Source: Acidobacteriota bacterium | Lineage (GTDB): Bacteria; Acidobacteriota; Blastocatellia; Pyrinomonadales; Pyrinomonadaceae | Assembly (NCBI GenBank): GCA_019639135.1 | Contig: JAHBSL010000008.1 | Coordinates: forward strand, 62,001 to 126,000 | Direction: 5' to 3' | DNA: 64,000 nt | Shown here: positions 35,643 to 45,359 of the stretch, one piece after another | Layout of the letters: each line of letters opens with the position of its first letter | Numbering within the stretch: the stretch's first letter is position 1 | The notes under the pieces: generated by a model | Told to the model about the DNA's origin: nothing | Seen by the model: only the letters and a program-made list of their open reading frames with translations | Databases searched by the model: none | Translations under genes and position numbers: made by a program

Positions 35643-37256
35643 TTAAGATCCATGACTCTCGTGGCCCTGTGAGGACTGCTGTGCCTTCTGCCATTCGGCG
35701 CGTAACATAAAACTCCCTCGAGTGACAATCCGGTCTCCAACGTTTAGGCCTTCAATCACGGGGTATCGCCCATTGATCTCCGCCCCAACCCGAACCGGCC
35801 GCATTTCAAAAACGGTCGGATCGGCAGTCGCGATAAAGACAACTTGCCGGCTGTTGAAGGTCTGCAGGGCCGTGGAAGGTATGACCGCAACCGTCCGCTC
35901 GCTTTGTCCCAGAGAGCCAAAGGCGACGTTCACGTACATCCCAAGTTTTAACGCGCGGTCGGGGTTTACTAGCTCGACCCTTACTTTCGCAGTTCGCGTG
36001 GCCTGATCTATTGCGGGATCGATGTACGTCACATGGCCGCGGAAGAGCCGGTTCGGGAAAGCGCCGGTCGTAACACTTGCACCGCTTCCGACGCGCAGGC
36101 GGGGAAGGTCCTGTTCGAAAACTTGGGCGATCACCCACACGTTCGACAGGTCGGTTACGCGCAAGAGCTCCTTGTTCGCTTCCACGACTTCACCGGCGTT
36201 CACCGTACGGCTTGTTACCGTACCACCGATCGGGGCCAGGACCGCGAGCTCGGAGGTGACCTGTGACGCGTTTCGGAGCGAACTCACCCGGTCCGGCGAC
36301 ATCCCGTAAAGGATCAACCTCTGCCGCGAGGTCGCCAATTCGCTTTCGGAGGAGCGGAGTTTGTTCAGGGCCTCTTCGTTCTGCGTTCGCGTTTCGGGAT
36401 TGATTTCCACAAGCCGCCCCGCCCTTTCATGGCGGCGCCGCGCCTCGGTCACTTCAGCCTCGGCGGTCCGCAACTTGGTGTTGTCCTGTTCGAGTTCCTC
36501 TCGGCTCGCCGCGCCTATTTTTATAAGGCGCGTGGTTCGCTGGTATCGGTTTTGCATCTCGGCAAGCGCGGCTTCCGCGGCTTTTAATTGCTTTGCTGCC
36601 TGGTCGAGTTCGGTTCGCCCGGGCTGATTTATTCCGACCAAACGTTGCGTGCGTTCGTAGTTCTGCCGGGCGTTTTCCGTTTCAGTCTGAAGAGCGATGT
36701 AACGCGACTGTGCTTCCGCGAATTCGTTACTGAAGACAACGGCGACGGTCTGTCCCCTGTTCACGTTTTCACCGAGTTCCGGCGGTACTGCGCGAACAAC
36801 GCCGCCCACGAGTGCCAGGGCCGGCGTGTTGCGGTAAGCGTTGGCCTCGATCACGCCCGTCGACGCGGTAAGGCCGACCTCAGCGGCGAGCTGTTCGCCG
36901 ACGGTTTCGATGGAGATGCCGGAGGTGGCAAGCTGTTCAGGCGTGATCGTCAGAGTTTGCCTCGTCATGGGCTCGCCCGCCGGGAGATCGTCCATAGCGG
37001 TGGAACGCGGGGCCGGTACCGGCCGCCCGGCACTGCTGTCGCGCAGGGCGAAATACCAAACGAGCAGGAGGATCAGCCCCGCCGCAGATATGGTGGCAGC
37101 GATCACGCCGGGGTGAACTCGCCTTGACCGGGGCGGGTCGGTGATCGTTTGCTCCGTGTGCGAAATGACAGTTCCGTCATCGTCGAACACTGTGTTCTCC
37201 GTCTCCAATAAGGGGCGATCCGGCTCAGGGATGTTGTTTTCGTCTTTCTCGTTCAT
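35643..37256 (-). CDS. CusB-like RND periplasmic adaptor (system 2)
   Basis: A 537-residue membrane fusion protein. A cytoplasmic leader and one membrane helix (IAATISAAGLILLLVWYFAL) come first, then strand and lipoyl-like segments (ALVGGVVRAVPPELGENVNRG). The long alpha hairpin contains three homologous 35-40-residue repeats (NYERTQRLVGI, RYQRTTRLIKI, RHERAGRLVEI). The beta-barrel is SNVWVIAQVFEQDLPRLRVG, with a C-terminal His tail (QGHESHGS). It bridges the CusA-type pump and the outer membrane channel. ATG 37256 overlaps the stop of the TolC-type gene by 4 bp. Unlike the system 1 adaptor it lacks a FixH-like extension. Confidence 0.92.
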   Translation of the reverse strand: MNEKDENNIPEPDRPLLETENTVFDDDGTVISHTEQTITDPPRSRRVHPGVIAATISAAGLILLLVWYFALRDSSAGRPVPAPRSTAMDDLPAGEPMTRQTLTITPEQLATSGISIETVGEQLAAEVGLTASTGVIEANAYRNTPALALVGGVVRAVPPELGENVNRGQTVAVVFSNEFAEAQSRYIALQTETENARQNYERTQRLVGINQPGRTELDQAAKQLKAAEAALAEMQNRYQRTTRLIKIGAASREELEQDNTKLRTAEAEVTEARRRHERAGRLVEINPETRTQNEEALNKLRSSESELATSRQRLILYGMSPDRVSSLRNASQVTSELAVLAPIGGTVTSRTVNAGEVVEANKELLRVTDLSNVWVIAQVFEQDLPRLRVGSGASVTTGAFPNRLFRGHVTYIDPAIDQATRTAKVRVELVNPDRALKLGMYVNVAFGSLGQSERTVAVIPSTALQTFNSRQVVFIATADPTVFEMRPVRVGAEINGRYPVIEGLNVGDRIVTRGSFMLRAEWQKAQQSSQGHESHGS

Positions 37257-38641
37257 TTGCTTATCAGTTCCGATGCGTTCACGACGCGGAGGATCTCCAC
37301 GCGAGACAGATAAGATTCAAGCTGGGAATCGATAAATCCGCTTTCGGTCTCGATAAAGCGGTGATGCTCCGCAATGAAGTCCAGAAGCGTTTTGGACCCT
37401 AACTCGTAAGTTTGCCGCACTACCGCAAGGTTCTGTGCCGCCTGATCACGCACACCCACGCGGTATATCTCCATCGAACGGGTCGAACGGTTGTACCGGA
37501 CGTAGGCGGCTGCGACTTCCCTTCGGATCGTGAGTTCGCCGAATTCTCGACGCTTCCTGGCAGCTTCTTCCTCAAGGATCGCGGCCTCGATCATGCCCTG
37601 ATTGCGGTTCCTGACGGGGAGGTTCAGCCGCACACCGAACGTGAAGAAGTTCGATCGCATTTCGATCGGCTGCAGCGCGCCGGCCTCGTCGATCCCCGAG
37701 AGCGGGAACCCCGACCTCATCCGTTGATAGCCGACCATAACATCCGCATCAATGCGTCCTTCGGTCCGTGCTTGCGCGGTCCTTGCCGCGGCGAGTTGCT
37801 CGACCGCCCGTGCACCCGCGAGGTCTGTCCGGCGTTCCAGAGCCTGCCTCGTCGCCTCGTCCGCCGGGGGAAGCTGGTCGATCAGATCACCGAAATCGCC
37901 GCGTATCCGGAGCGGTTCCTCCGGCGGCATACCGGTCAGATTCCTCAGCTCCAGAAGGCGAATCTCGACGGCTCCTTCGCTGGTCTCACGGGTCGCACGG
38001 ATGCGATTGAGCTCGACCGTTTCCATGCTCCGCTCGAGCGGCGGCGTCCGGCCTTCTTCCACCCTCGCGGCGACCAAGCTGAAATTCTCCAGCGCCCTTG
38101 CGAGCATCTCTTCCGTGAACCTCAGCTTAAGTGCCGCGGCCAATGTTTCACCAAACTTCGCTCGCACCTCGGCGGCAACTTGCCGCTCCCGTTCGGCGAC
38201 CGCAAGCTTTCTTATCTCGGACTCGCGCTCGGCGACCCGGATGCGAGAACCGCGCCTGCCGCCCAGTTCGAGCGGCAACCCGCCCTCGACCATCAGGCTA
38301 TTGTCGGGCCCACCGATGATGCGTGTGCCGCTGACCTCGACGCTGGGGTTCGGCCGCAGCCGGGCCTGTCGGATCAGGGCTTCGCCGGCCTCCGCTTCAT
38401 TGCGCATCGCCGCGATCTCGGCATTGTTGGCGATCGCGAATTTCACAAGATCGTCCGCCGTCCGGCCGCCGGTTTGATCCAAATATTTCAGGTGAGAAAG
38501 CGGTTGGGCGTCGGGCGTACTCACTTGCGGACGGGTGGGCACTTGCGGGCGGACTGTGAGGCAACCGGGTATCACCAAAAGGACGGTGATCACCGCTAAC
38601 AGCGCACGCTTCGACAAACCTATCGAGAAATGTTCCATCAC
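37253..38641 (-). CDS. TolC/CusC-type outer membrane efflux protein (system 2)
   Basis: A 462-residue product with a lipoprotein-like signal (LLAVITVLLVIPGCLTVRP, lipobox IPGC) and two outer-membrane-efflux repeats (RLRPNPSVEVSGTRIIGGPD, RSNFFTFGVRLNLPVRNRNQ). It is the exit channel of the second efflux system. It lies 6 bp after the CusA-type gene and overlaps the adaptor gene by 4 bp. The anchored lipid resembles CusC. Homologous to 3720-5243 but clearly diverged. Confidence 0.93.
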   Translation of the reverse strand: MMEHFSIGLSKRALLAVITVLLVIPGCLTVRPQVPTRPQVSTPDAQPLSHLKYLDQTGGRTADDLVKFAIANNAEIAAMRNEAEAGEALIRQARLRPNPSVEVSGTRIIGGPDNSLMVEGGLPLELGGRRGSRIRVAERESEIRKLAVAERERQVAAEVRAKFGETLAAALKLRFTEEMLARALENFSLVAARVEEGRTPPLERSMETVELNRIRATRETSEGAVEIRLLELRNLTGMPPEEPLRIRGDFGDLIDQLPPADEATRQALERRTDLAGARAVEQLAAARTAQARTEGRIDADVMVGYQRMRSGFPLSGIDEAGALQPIEMRSNFFTFGVRLNLPVRNRNQGMIEAAILEEEAARKRREFGELTIRREVAAAYVRYNRSTRSMEIYRVGVRDQAAQNLAVVRQTYELGSKTLLDFIAEHHRFIETESGFIDSQLESYLSRVEILRVVNASELISK

Positions 38642-38647
38642 TTTATG

Positions 38648-41600
38648 CTAGGTCCAGTCGCCTTTAGAGTTATCATCCCGCATCACACCTGCCGCTTCGC
38701 GCTTCAGTTCCCATAGCCGCATCCAGTAAAAGATCACTGGCGTCACGATCAGGACGTGCACGAGGCTCGACACCATACCGCCGAAAACCGGGGTCGCAAG
38801 CGGTTTCATCAGTTCCGACCCGGCGCCCGTGCTCAGCATGATCGGGAGCAATCCGGCGACGATCGTCGTCACGGTCATCACCTTCGGGCGGAGACGTAGA
38901 AGCGCTCCCTCGGTAACGGCGTCAAGCAGGCTTTCCCGGTCGAGTTGGCCAAGCTCTTCCTTCTTCCTCTTAACAGCTTCCTCCAGATAAACGACCATGA
39001 CGATACCCGTTTGCACCGCGGCTCCGAACAGTGCTATGAACCCGACCCACACCGCTACGGAGAAGTTGTACTGAAGCAGCCACAACAAATAAAAACCGCC
39101 GGTCAACGCGAACGGGACGGCAAGCAAAACGTGAGCGGCTTCGAGGAACGAATGGTAGGTCATGTACAGCGTCCCGAAAATGATCAGGATCACGATCGGG
39201 ACCACGATCGTCAATCGTTTCCGTGCACGCTCCTGGTTCTCGTACTGCCCGCTCCAGGCAACGTAGTAACCTTCCGGGAGCTGTATCTTCTGGGCGATCG
39301 CCTGTTTGGCCTCGTCGACGAAACTTCCGATGTCGCGGCCGCGCACATTAAGAAGCACCGTGCCGCGCAGGAGTCCGTTCTCGCTTTGAATCATGGACGG
39401 TCCTTCGACTGAGCGAATCTCGGCGAGTTGCGAAAGTGGAATGGATTCCCCCGCCGGCGACGTCACCGGGATGCGCCCGATCGCCTCGGCTGATGACCGG
39501 AACTCTTCCCCGTAGCGCACCCGGATCGGGAAACGCCTTCGCCCTTCGATCGTCACCGTCAAGTTCGTTTCGCCGATACCCTTTTCGATGACGTCCTGTA
39601 TCATCGAGACCTCGATGCCGTAACGTGCGGCAGCCGTGCGATTGATGACAATATCGATGTACGGGGCCCCGCCGATCTGCTCGGGGTAGACGTCCGCGGC
39701 ACCGGGAACGTCCTTCACGACCGCCGCGATGTGCTGGGCAGTTTCCTCAAGGGTGTCGAGGTCATTCCCGAATATCTTGATCCCCACCTGCGAACGTATC
39801 CCGGTCGCGAGCATCTCGATGCGGTTGATGATCGGCTGCGTCCAGATATTGGTCACGCCTGGCATCCTCAACGCGGCGTCCATCTCGGCGACGAGTTTCT
39901 CCCGCGTCATCCCATCGCGCCACTGATCCTCCGGCTTCAGGTGGATGATGGTCTCGTTCATGTTTATCGGCGACGGATCAGTTGACGTTTCCGCCCGCCC
40001 CGCCTTCCCGACTGCCCACTCGACCTCCGGGAAGCTCTTCAGTATCTCGTCCTGCCTGCTCATGATCCGCAAAGCTTCGTCGATCGAGATGGCCGGATCT
40101 GTTACCGGCATGTACAACAGGTCGCCCTCGTTCAATGGCGGCATGAACTCGCTCCCGATCTTGGTGGCGACGAACATCGCACCTGCGAAGAACGTCAGAG
40201 CGATGAGAACCGTGGCGGGGCGGTTCCTTAGGGCGGTAACAAGAACGGGCTTGTAAACCCCCCGCAGAAATCGCATTATCGGGTTCCATTCCTCCGGCTG
40301 CAGCTTTCCGCCGAGCAGATAACCGCAAAGTACCGGCACCAGCGTTACCGCCATGAACGCCGCGGCGATCATTGCGAAGGTCTTCGTATAAGCAAGCGGG
40401 TGGAAGAGTTTTCCTTCCTGGCCGGTCAATGCGAAAACCGGGATGAACGCAATGACAATTATCGCCATCGACGAGAAGATCGGGCGGCCGACCATTTTAG
40501 TCGCCTCTAGGACGATCTCCCAGACGCGCTTCTTGTCGGTCATGTTGACCCCTTCCTTTTCGATCGCCCGGTACGCGTTCTCCGTCACGACGATCCCGGC
40601 GTCGACGAGGTCGGACACCGCGATCGCGATGCCCGCCAGCGACATGATGTTCGAAGTGATCCCGAAGAAATACATGAACAGGAACGACGCAAGAGCCGCA
40701 AGCGGGAGTGGGACCGTCACGATCAGAATTGATCGGAAATGCGCAAGGAAAATCAGGTTAACTAGAGTAACGAGGATCAACTCTTCGATCAGAGCTTCCT
40801 TAAGCGTGTCAGCCGTGCGGTTGATGAGGTCTGTGCGGTCGTAGAAGGGTACGAGTTTGACGCCGGGAGGGAGGCCGGGCTTGATCTCTTCGATCTTTTG
40901 CTTGATGTTCTCGATGGCCTCCAGAGCGCTAACGCCGTAGCGCATGATTATGACGCCGCCGACAGTTTCCTTGCCGTTTTTATCGAGTGCACCGGTCCTG
41001 AAGGCGTTGCCGAGCTCCACTTCGCCGAGACTCCGGACGTAGATGGGTGTTCCGTTTTGCGAGCCGACTACGATGTTTTCGACGTCAGCGACCGATTCGA
41101 CCAGGCCGATCCCTCGTACGACCGCCCACTGGCCGGCCTGCTCGACGACGTTCCCGCCGACGTTGTTGTTTGACCGTGAGACGGCTTCAACAACTGTTGA
41201 TAAAGGAAGGTTGTAAGCGCGGAGTTTGTTGGGATCAACATTGACCTGATACTGCTGAATGTAACCGCCGACGCTGGCAACCTCAGCAATTCCCGGCGTC
41301 GAATTCAACTGGTACCGCACGAACCAGTCCTGCAGCGTGCGCAGGTCACGAAGGTTTATCGTTTCCGATTCGAGCGTGTACCAGTAGACCTGACCGAGAC
41401 CCGTCGCGTCCGGCCCCAACGTCGGCGTGACGCCCTCCGGAAGTTGTTTCGATACCAGATTGAGGCGTTCGAGAACCCGCGTTCGCGCCCAGTAAAGGTC
41501 AACGTTGTCCTCGAAGATAACGTTGACCATCGAGAAACTGAAAGCGGAGCTCGCCCGCACCGTGCGGACGCCGGGTAGCCCCTGAAGGTTGGTGACGAGC

Positions 41601-41803
41601 GGGTAGGTGACCTGGTCCTCGACCTCCTTCGGCGAACGGCCCGCCCAATCCGTAAAGACGATCACCTGGTTATCGGAAAGATCGGGAATCGCGTCGATCG
41701 GTGTGTTCACCAATGCGTAGTACCCAGCGATCGCCAACCCGATATAAATAGCGATCACGATAACGCGATTTTTAAGCGACCATTCGATTAGCCAGTTGAT
41801 CAT
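38648..41803 (-). CDS. CusA-type heavy-metal RND efflux pump
   Basis: 1051 residues, the usual size for the HME-RND family. It shows [20 protein letters not shown], a helix 4 with charged relay residues ([20 protein letters not shown]), [20 protein letters not shown] in the porter domain and the late helix block ([20 protein letters not shown]). It uses proton flow to push Cu(I)/Ag(I) from the periplasm through adaptor and channel. ATG 41803 has only a weak Shine-Dalgarno and follows the FixH-like lipoprotein gene by 40 bp. Exact metal cannot be read, but neighbours favour copper/silver. Confidence 0.95.
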   Translation of the reverse strand: MINWLIEWSLKNRVIVIAIYIGLAIAGYYALVNTPIDAIPDLSDNQVIVFTDWAGRSPKEVEDQVTYPLVTNLQGLPGVRTVRASSAFSFSMVNVIFEDNVDLYWARTRVLERLNLVSKQLPEGVTPTLGPDATGLGQVYWYTLESETINLRDLRTLQDWFVRYQLNSTPGIAEVASVGGYIQQYQVNVDPNKLRAYNLPLSTVVEAVSRSNNNVGGNVVEQAGQWAVVRGIGLVESVADVENIVVGSQNGTPIYVRSLGEVELGNAFRTGALDKNGKETVGGVIIMRYGVSALEAIENIKQKIEEIKPGLPPGVKLVPFYDRTDLINRTADTLKEALIEELILVTLVNLIFLAHFRSILIVTVPLPLAALASFLFMYFFGITSNIMSLAGIAIAVSDLVDAGIVVTENAYRAIEKEGVNMTDKKRVWEIVLEATKMVGRPIFSSMAIIVIAFIPVFALTGQEGKLFHPLAYTKTFAMIAAAFMAVTLVPVLCGYLLGGKLQPEEWNPIMRFLRGVYKPVLVTALRNRPATVLIALTFFAGAMFVATKIGSEFMPPLNEGDLLYMPVTDPAISIDEALRIMSRQDEILKSFPEVEWAVGKAGRAETSTDPSPINMNETIIHLKPEDQWRDGMTREKLVAEMDAALRMPGVTNIWTQPIINRIEMLATGIRSQVGIKIFGNDLDTLEETAQHIAAVVKDVPGAADVYPEQIGGAPYIDIVINRTAAARYGIEVSMIQDVIEKGIGETNLTVTIEGRRRFPIRVRYGEEFRSSAEAIGRIPVTSPAGESIPLSQLAEIRSVEGPSMIQSENGLLRGTVLLNVRGRDIGSFVDEAKQAIAQKIQLPEGYYVAWSGQYENQERARKRLTIVVPIVILIIFGTLYMTYHSFLEAAHVLLAVPFALTGGFYLLWLLQYNFSVAVWVGFIALFGAAVQTGIVMVVYLEEAVKRKKEELGQLDRESLLDAVTEGALLRLRPKVMTVTTIVAGLLPIMLSTGAGSELMKPLATPVFGGMVSSLVHVLIVTPVIFYWMRLWELKREAAGVMRDDNSKGDWT

Positions 41804-41843
41804 GACATTGGATTTGCCTAGCTGTTCTAGAGCTTGCGCGAAA

Positions 41844-42272
41844 CTATTGTGCCGTTACCGCGAGGTTGGCTTTCCCCTTTCCGGCAGGGCCTTCATACGA
41901 GACCTGCGCTTGCCACTCACCCGCCATTTCAAGATCTACAGACGCTTTGTACACACCTGGCGTCCCGGTCGTGGTCAGCACTGCGGCATTGTTCATCGCG
42001 GCCATTGTTCCCATCGCCGGCATGAAGAAATTCAGCGACGCAGCCCCGGCATCGACGGGCTTCCCTGAGGCGTCCGCAAACGTCAAAATAAGGTCTTGCT
42101 TCCCATCGCGCAGCACGCCGTCCGTGTTCGCCAGCGAGACCGTGAGGTTGTTGCCCGCCGGGCCGTTCTTGATGACCTTCCCGCTGACAGCCGAGCTGTC
42201 CGTGCTGGACCCGCATGCGGCCAAAACGACTGCGGCAGCCAAAAACACTAAAACGATAGCTATTCTTTTCAT
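41844..42272 (-). CDS. FixH/YtkA-like lipoprotein
   Basis: A 142-residue lipoprotein (lipobox LAAC at about residue 20) with a FixH/YtkA-type beta-sandwich: [40 protein letters not shown] and [20 protein letters not shown]. The Met-rich strand ([11 protein letters not shown]) may bind Cu(I). First structural partner ahead of the CusA-type pump, with a good Shine-Dalgarno (GAGAGGAAAG). It is the counterpart of the FixH-like protein at 5300 in system 1, here lipid-anchored. Confidence 0.87.
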   Translation of the reverse strand: MKRIAIVLVFLAAAVVLAACGSSTDSSAVSGKVIKNGPAGNNLTVSLANTDGVLRDGKQDLILTFADASGKPVDAGAASLNFFMPAMGTMAAMNNAAVLTTTGTPGVYKASVDLEMAGEWQAQVSYEGPAGKGKANLAVTAQ

Positions 42273-42407
42273 TAAACTTTCCTCTCTTATAATTGATGGA
42301 CTTCTACCGAGTCCGTCAGCCGGATCGGCGAAAGAGCGTATTTTTACTCGATCGCGGAAGCCTTTTGATACGGAATTGTGAAATTCAGGCGCTCTGCGCC
42401 CCTGAAG

Positions 42408-42785
42408 CTAAATCAGGAATGAGTGGTGACGTAGAAATAGGGGCAGGTGTTCCTTGGCACGAATCCTATTCTCGGACTGATAGTGGAAGGTGTGAGAAAC
42501 CGGCTTAGCAGGTGGCAGCGCCCTGTTTCGTTCGATGGCAGACTGGGCCGCCTTGAGCACAACCGGTAACGGCACGCTCGGTCCCGACGTCGTTTCTGCG
42601 GGTTCCGTGCAGTTCGCCGCACAGCATAAACGAGCGGCCGTCGCGGCAGCAGATTGCTCCCCGCTCTTCGCCTTTTTGCAGCAGCTCGCCATCTTGCCGT
42701 TGCCTCCCGAATGGAGCGGCATCCCCGCCGCGACGCCTCCGGCGATCGCGAGAAGCAAGAGAATGGAAGTGAGCCGTTTTTTCAC
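42408..42785 (-). CDS. Cys/His-containing secreted protein of unknown function
   Basis: 125 residues with a signal peptide (LLLLAIAGGVAAGMPLHSGG), a Cys cluster (KMASCCKKAKS; RLCCAANCTEP) and a basic tail with several His (HTFHYQ, LFLRHHSFLI). The two CC pairs and third Cys could hold a metal. It is the first gene of the minus-strand unit leading to efflux system 2, with a weak -24/-12 candidate 75 bp upstream. Similar short Cys-pair proteins accompany copper pumps, but no family name is certain. Confidence 0.7.
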   Translation of the reverse strand: MKKRLTSILLLLAIAGGVAAGMPLHSGGNGKMASCCKKAKSGEQSAAATAARLCCAANCTEPAETTSGPSVPLPVVLKAAQSAIERNRALPPAKPVSHTFHYQSENRIRAKEHLPLFLRHHSFLI

Positions 42786-42857
42786 GTTAAACTTTCTGAG
42801 CGGTTTACCAATTCCTCTGTCGGCCTTGGCGGTGAATATTCACTAATTTGAGTCACT

Positions 42858-42873
42858 AGCAATCTACATACCA
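42858..42873 (-). promoter_or_regulatory. Weak sigma54-type promoter candidate
   Basis: On the minus strand TGGTATGTAGATTGC keeps GG and GC 10 bp apart and TTGC, but the -24 element departs from TGGCAC. A GTGAATATTCAC palindrome lies at 42832-42843, just downstream. No dyad of the UAS 1-4 type is seen upstream. Confidence 0.35.
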
Positions 42874-42898
42874 AGCAAAACGGTTCGGTAATGAATCC

Positions 42899-43090
42899 TT
42901 ATCCATTGCGGACGTGGATCCTGTACATCCCCCACCCGTGAACGGCAAATCCGGCGAGTATCAGGAGCACAGCTAAAGGCTGGAAATATTCCGCAAACAT
43001 TACACCGAGTCCGAATCCCGCGATCCCAGCGCCGAAAGCGGAAGCCCGGAATTCAGAAGCCTTCGCCGTCTGGAGGTCCACCTCGCTCAC
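42899..43090 (-). CDS. Small membrane protein, unknown
   Basis: From GTG 43090: 63 residues, an acidic leader (VSEVDLQTAKASEFRASAFG) then two hydrophobic stretches (AGIAGFGLGVMFAEYF; LAVLLILAGFAVHGWGMYRI) and a short basic tail. The start overlaps the stop of the 28-residue gene by GTGA. A longer frame to 43225 exists but its added N-terminus is not protein-like. It ends next to the Cys-rich gene. No family recognised. Confidence 0.6.
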   Translation of the reverse strand: MSEVDLQTAKASEFRASAFGAGIAGFGLGVMFAEYFQPLAVLLILAGFAVHGWGMYRIHVRNG

Positions 43091-43173
43091 ACCACCCCCG
43101 TGACCCGGAGGGCCAAATAGGTAATCACGCCCGCGATGACGGCCCAGCAGAGCCAGTAAAGCCAGACACTCAT
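43087..43173 (-). CDS. Very small single-helix membrane protein
   Basis: A 28-residue product from ATG 43173: MSVWLYWLCWAVIAGVITYL then a short Arg/Val end. One membrane helix with three Trp and a Cys. An in-frame ATG at 43206 would add MKGKARRSGNQ, a basic leader. The next gene starts inside its stop (GTGA), which supports translation. No homologue recognised. It may be a small pump-associated peptide. Confidence 0.45.
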   Translation of the reverse strand: MSVWLYWLCWAVIAGVITYLALRVTGVV

Positions 43174-43225
43174 CTGATTCCCGCTTCGCCGTGCTTTCCC
43201 TTTCATCTAATTGCGCCCGCCCCAT

Positions 43226-43774
43226 GGCACGAGATTTTCCTTAATGTAAACCGCAAGTAATGTGCCAATTTCGATATGAATCAAGAAACCGAGAGATATA
43301 GGGCGTCTCAGCCGCGTTCAACGGAAATGTCTTAGGTTCTGGCGCCGGGTGAATTGTTCACTTTCAAGCAGTTCAGTCTGTTCTCAGACATCTGGGGTCT
43401 TTGGGGTGATATGTTCCGCCGGCCCACTTGATCGGCGGATTCATTAATTTTTCGGGAGTTCCGGCCTCGCCGTTGTGTTGTTCGGCTGGTCCATTTGCAG
43501 ATGCAATCCACGGTCGGATGAAGAAAGTCTGGAGCGGAGGGCTTCGCGCATGAAGCGGACCCGAGGGCCATGCAGGCCGCTAGGCAAAAGCTTAGAAGGC
43601 GTGAAAATTTCCGCAGTGAGCGCGAACCTATCCCGAATATGAGGTGTCGAGCAGCCAGGCCGGAAAGAAATGCCGCACCGGAAGCGACGCTATTTCGTCA
43701 TATTGAGCCTGTACAGTCTCTTGATGCGCGAATAACAATGTCGCGGCCGGCATTTATCGAAAGGAGGATGTTTT
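43226..43774. other. Intergenic stretch, no supported gene
   Basis: I see no convincing coding frame. There is one inverted repeat, CCGCCG/CGGCGG (43416-43438, 11-bp loop). The last bases before 43775 carry the ribosome site for the next gene. It lies between a minus-strand and a plus-strand unit, so promoters are expected here, but none has a clear consensus. Confidence 0.5.
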
Positions 43775-43987
43775 ATGAACAAGCATATGGTCCTGATGGT
43801 GATCGGGTGTGTCCTGCCGCTGCTTCTGATCTTTCTCGCACCACTGATCGGTTTGGACGGGAAGATCTCACTTCTTATATTCGTGATCGCGATGTTCCTT
43901 TGTCATCTGCTGATGCCGATGCATTTCGGCGCACGCGGCGGCCACAGCGACAAGCACTTCGGTGACGGCGGGGAGGCTAAGAGGTGA
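43775..43987 (+). CDS. DUF2933-like small membrane protein
   Basis: 70 residues with an ideal AAGGAGG site. Two hydrophobic helices (HMVLMVIGCVLPLLLIFLAP; LLIFVIAMFLCHLLMPMHFG) each with a Cys, and a Gly/His/Asp tail (GARGGHSDKHFGDGG). The Cys-His-Met pattern in the second helix suggests Cu(I) binding in the membrane. It is the first gene of the plus-strand unit and overlaps the next by GTGA. Same layout as 20631 but low identity. Confidence 0.78.
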   Translation: MNKHMVLMVIGCVLPLLLIFLAPLIGLDGKISLLIFVIAMFLCHLLMPMHFGARGGHSDKHFGDGGEAKR

Positions 43988-44262
43988 ACAAAATTGATGT
44001 CAAGAGATTCGGTTTCGCGGTCGGGAGCACGGTTGCGCTGCTTTACCTCGGGTGCGTGGTCGTGCTGATGGTGGCGGGACACGAGACCGCGGTGAGGTTC
44101 GGGAACAGTCTACTACACGGGCAGGATATCTCCGGGATCATCCGGACGGACATTCCATTGCTGGAGGCACTGTTCGGGCTGATCGAGACGTTCGTGATCG
44201 CCTGGCTTTCCGGCGCGTCGATCGCCGCGATCTACAACGCCTCGATGAGGAGTCGGATATGA
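43984..44262 (+). CDS. DUF5676-type membrane protein
   Basis: 92 residues from GTG 43984: NKIDVKRFGFAVGSTVALLY, then a loop and a second helix ETFVIAWLSGASIAAIYNAS. The K-x-FG helix start is that of DUF5676 proteins, which travel with heavy-metal genes. It is coupled by 4-bp overlaps to the genes on both sides, so the three are translated together. Function unknown. Confidence 0.8.
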   Translation: MNKIDVKRFGFAVGSTVALLYLGCVVVLMVAGHETAVRFGNSLLHGQDISGIIRTDIPLLEALFGLIETFVIAWLSGASIAAIYNASMRSRI

Positions 44263-45359
44263 AGTCATGGTCGCTGCGGCTGGGCAGGTTCTTCGGGATC
44301 GATGTGTTTATCCATTGGACTTTCTCGATACTTCTCGTCTGGATCTTTCTGATGCACATTTCGGGCGGCCACGGTTTCGCTGGGGGCTTGTCCGGAGTGT
44401 TATTCATTTTGGCGCTCTTCGCTTGCGTCGTCCTTCACGAATTCGGTCACGCCCTGACGGCCGCCCGCTTCGGCATCAAGACGAAGGACATTACCCTTTA
44501 TCCGATCGGCGGGATAGCTAGTCTCGAAGGGATGCCGGAAAAGCCCAGCGAAGAATTGCTCGTCGGGCTTGCCGGCCCGATGGTCAATCTGATCATCGCG
44601 TTCCTGATCTGGGTTTACCTCACCGCGACGGGTCAGACTCTTGATCTCGCTGCGGTGGTGGGCTCGGACGATATTGCACGCCTGCCGTTCCTATGGAATC
44701 TGCTTTTCGCCAACGCCGTGCTTGCCGTTTTCAATCTAATCCCCGCCTTCCCGATGGACGGGGGGCGGGTGCTGAGAAGCCTGCTGTCGTTCGTGATGGA
44801 CAAGTCGAACGCAACGCGGGCGGCCGCGGCCCTTGGCCAGTTCCTGGCGATCATGTTCGTGTTTCTCGGTTTCTTTTATAATTTCTGGCTCGTGTTCATC
44901 GGCCTTTTCGTTTTTCTCGGAGCCGGAGGCGAGGCTGCTGCGGAAACTATGCGTGCTGCCCTCTCCGGCCTCAAGGTTAGAGACGCGGTGATGCGCCGTT
45001 TCACCCTTTTCCGCCCGGACGACACTATAGGTCGAGTAGTGGATGTACTCCTAAACAGCCAGGAGACTGTTTTCTTGGTCGCGGATGCTGACAGACCCAT
45101 CGGAACGCTGAGCCGGACGGAGCTTATTCGAGGATTATCTGAACAGGGTAAGGACGCCCTGGTTTCCGGCTTCATGAATACGGATTTCGTAGTCGCCGGT
45201 CCGGAGATGAAACTTCAGGACCTCATGGAGCAGCTTTCCGCCAAGGGCGGCGCGGCGGCCGTGATGGAAGGAGATTCCATTCTCGGCCTGATCGATCGGG
45301 AGAACATTGAAGAGAAGTTGCTGGTGCAGCGGACGCTTAAGGAACGCAACAAGATATGA
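44259..45359 (+). CDS. Site-2 protease family (M50) with CBS pair
   Basis: 366 residues from ATG 44259. Six-helix intramembrane zinc metalloprotease of the SpoIVFB/RseP family, with the motif HEFGH (60-64) supplying two zinc ligands and Glu catalyst, and NLIPAFPMDGGRV with the third ligand Asp near 167. The last ~110 residues form two CBS-like domains (ETVFLVADADRPIGTLSRTE, GAAAVMEGDSILGLIDREN) that may sense nucleotides. Substrate unknown; anti-sigma factors or stress membrane proteins are usual. ATGA overlaps link it to DUF5676 and to the ATP-cone gene. A decayed second copy is at 34845. Confidence 0.93.
   Translation: MKSWSLRLGRFFGIDVFIHWTFSILLVWIFLMHISGGHGFAGGLSGVLFILALFACVVLHEFGHALTAARFGIKTKDITLYPIGGIASLEGMPEKPSEELLVGLAGPMVNLIIAFLIWVYLTATGQTLDLAAVVGSDDIARLPFLWNLLFANAVLAVFNLIPAFPMDGGRVLRSLLSFVMDKSNATRAAAALGQFLAIMFVFLGFFYNFWLVFIGLFVFLGAGGEAAAETMRAALSGLKVRDAVMRRFTLFRPDDTIGRVVDVLLNSQETVFLVADADRPIGTLSRTELIRGLSEQGKDALVSGFMNTDFVVAGPEMKLQDLMEQLSAKGGAAAVMEGDSILGLIDRENIEEKLLVQRTLKERNKI

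Noticed and set aside
37412..38599. 395-codon plus-strand frame across the TolC-type gene
   Set aside because: Antisense artefact of a G+C-rich gene; composition dominated by Arg, His and Leu without any domain.
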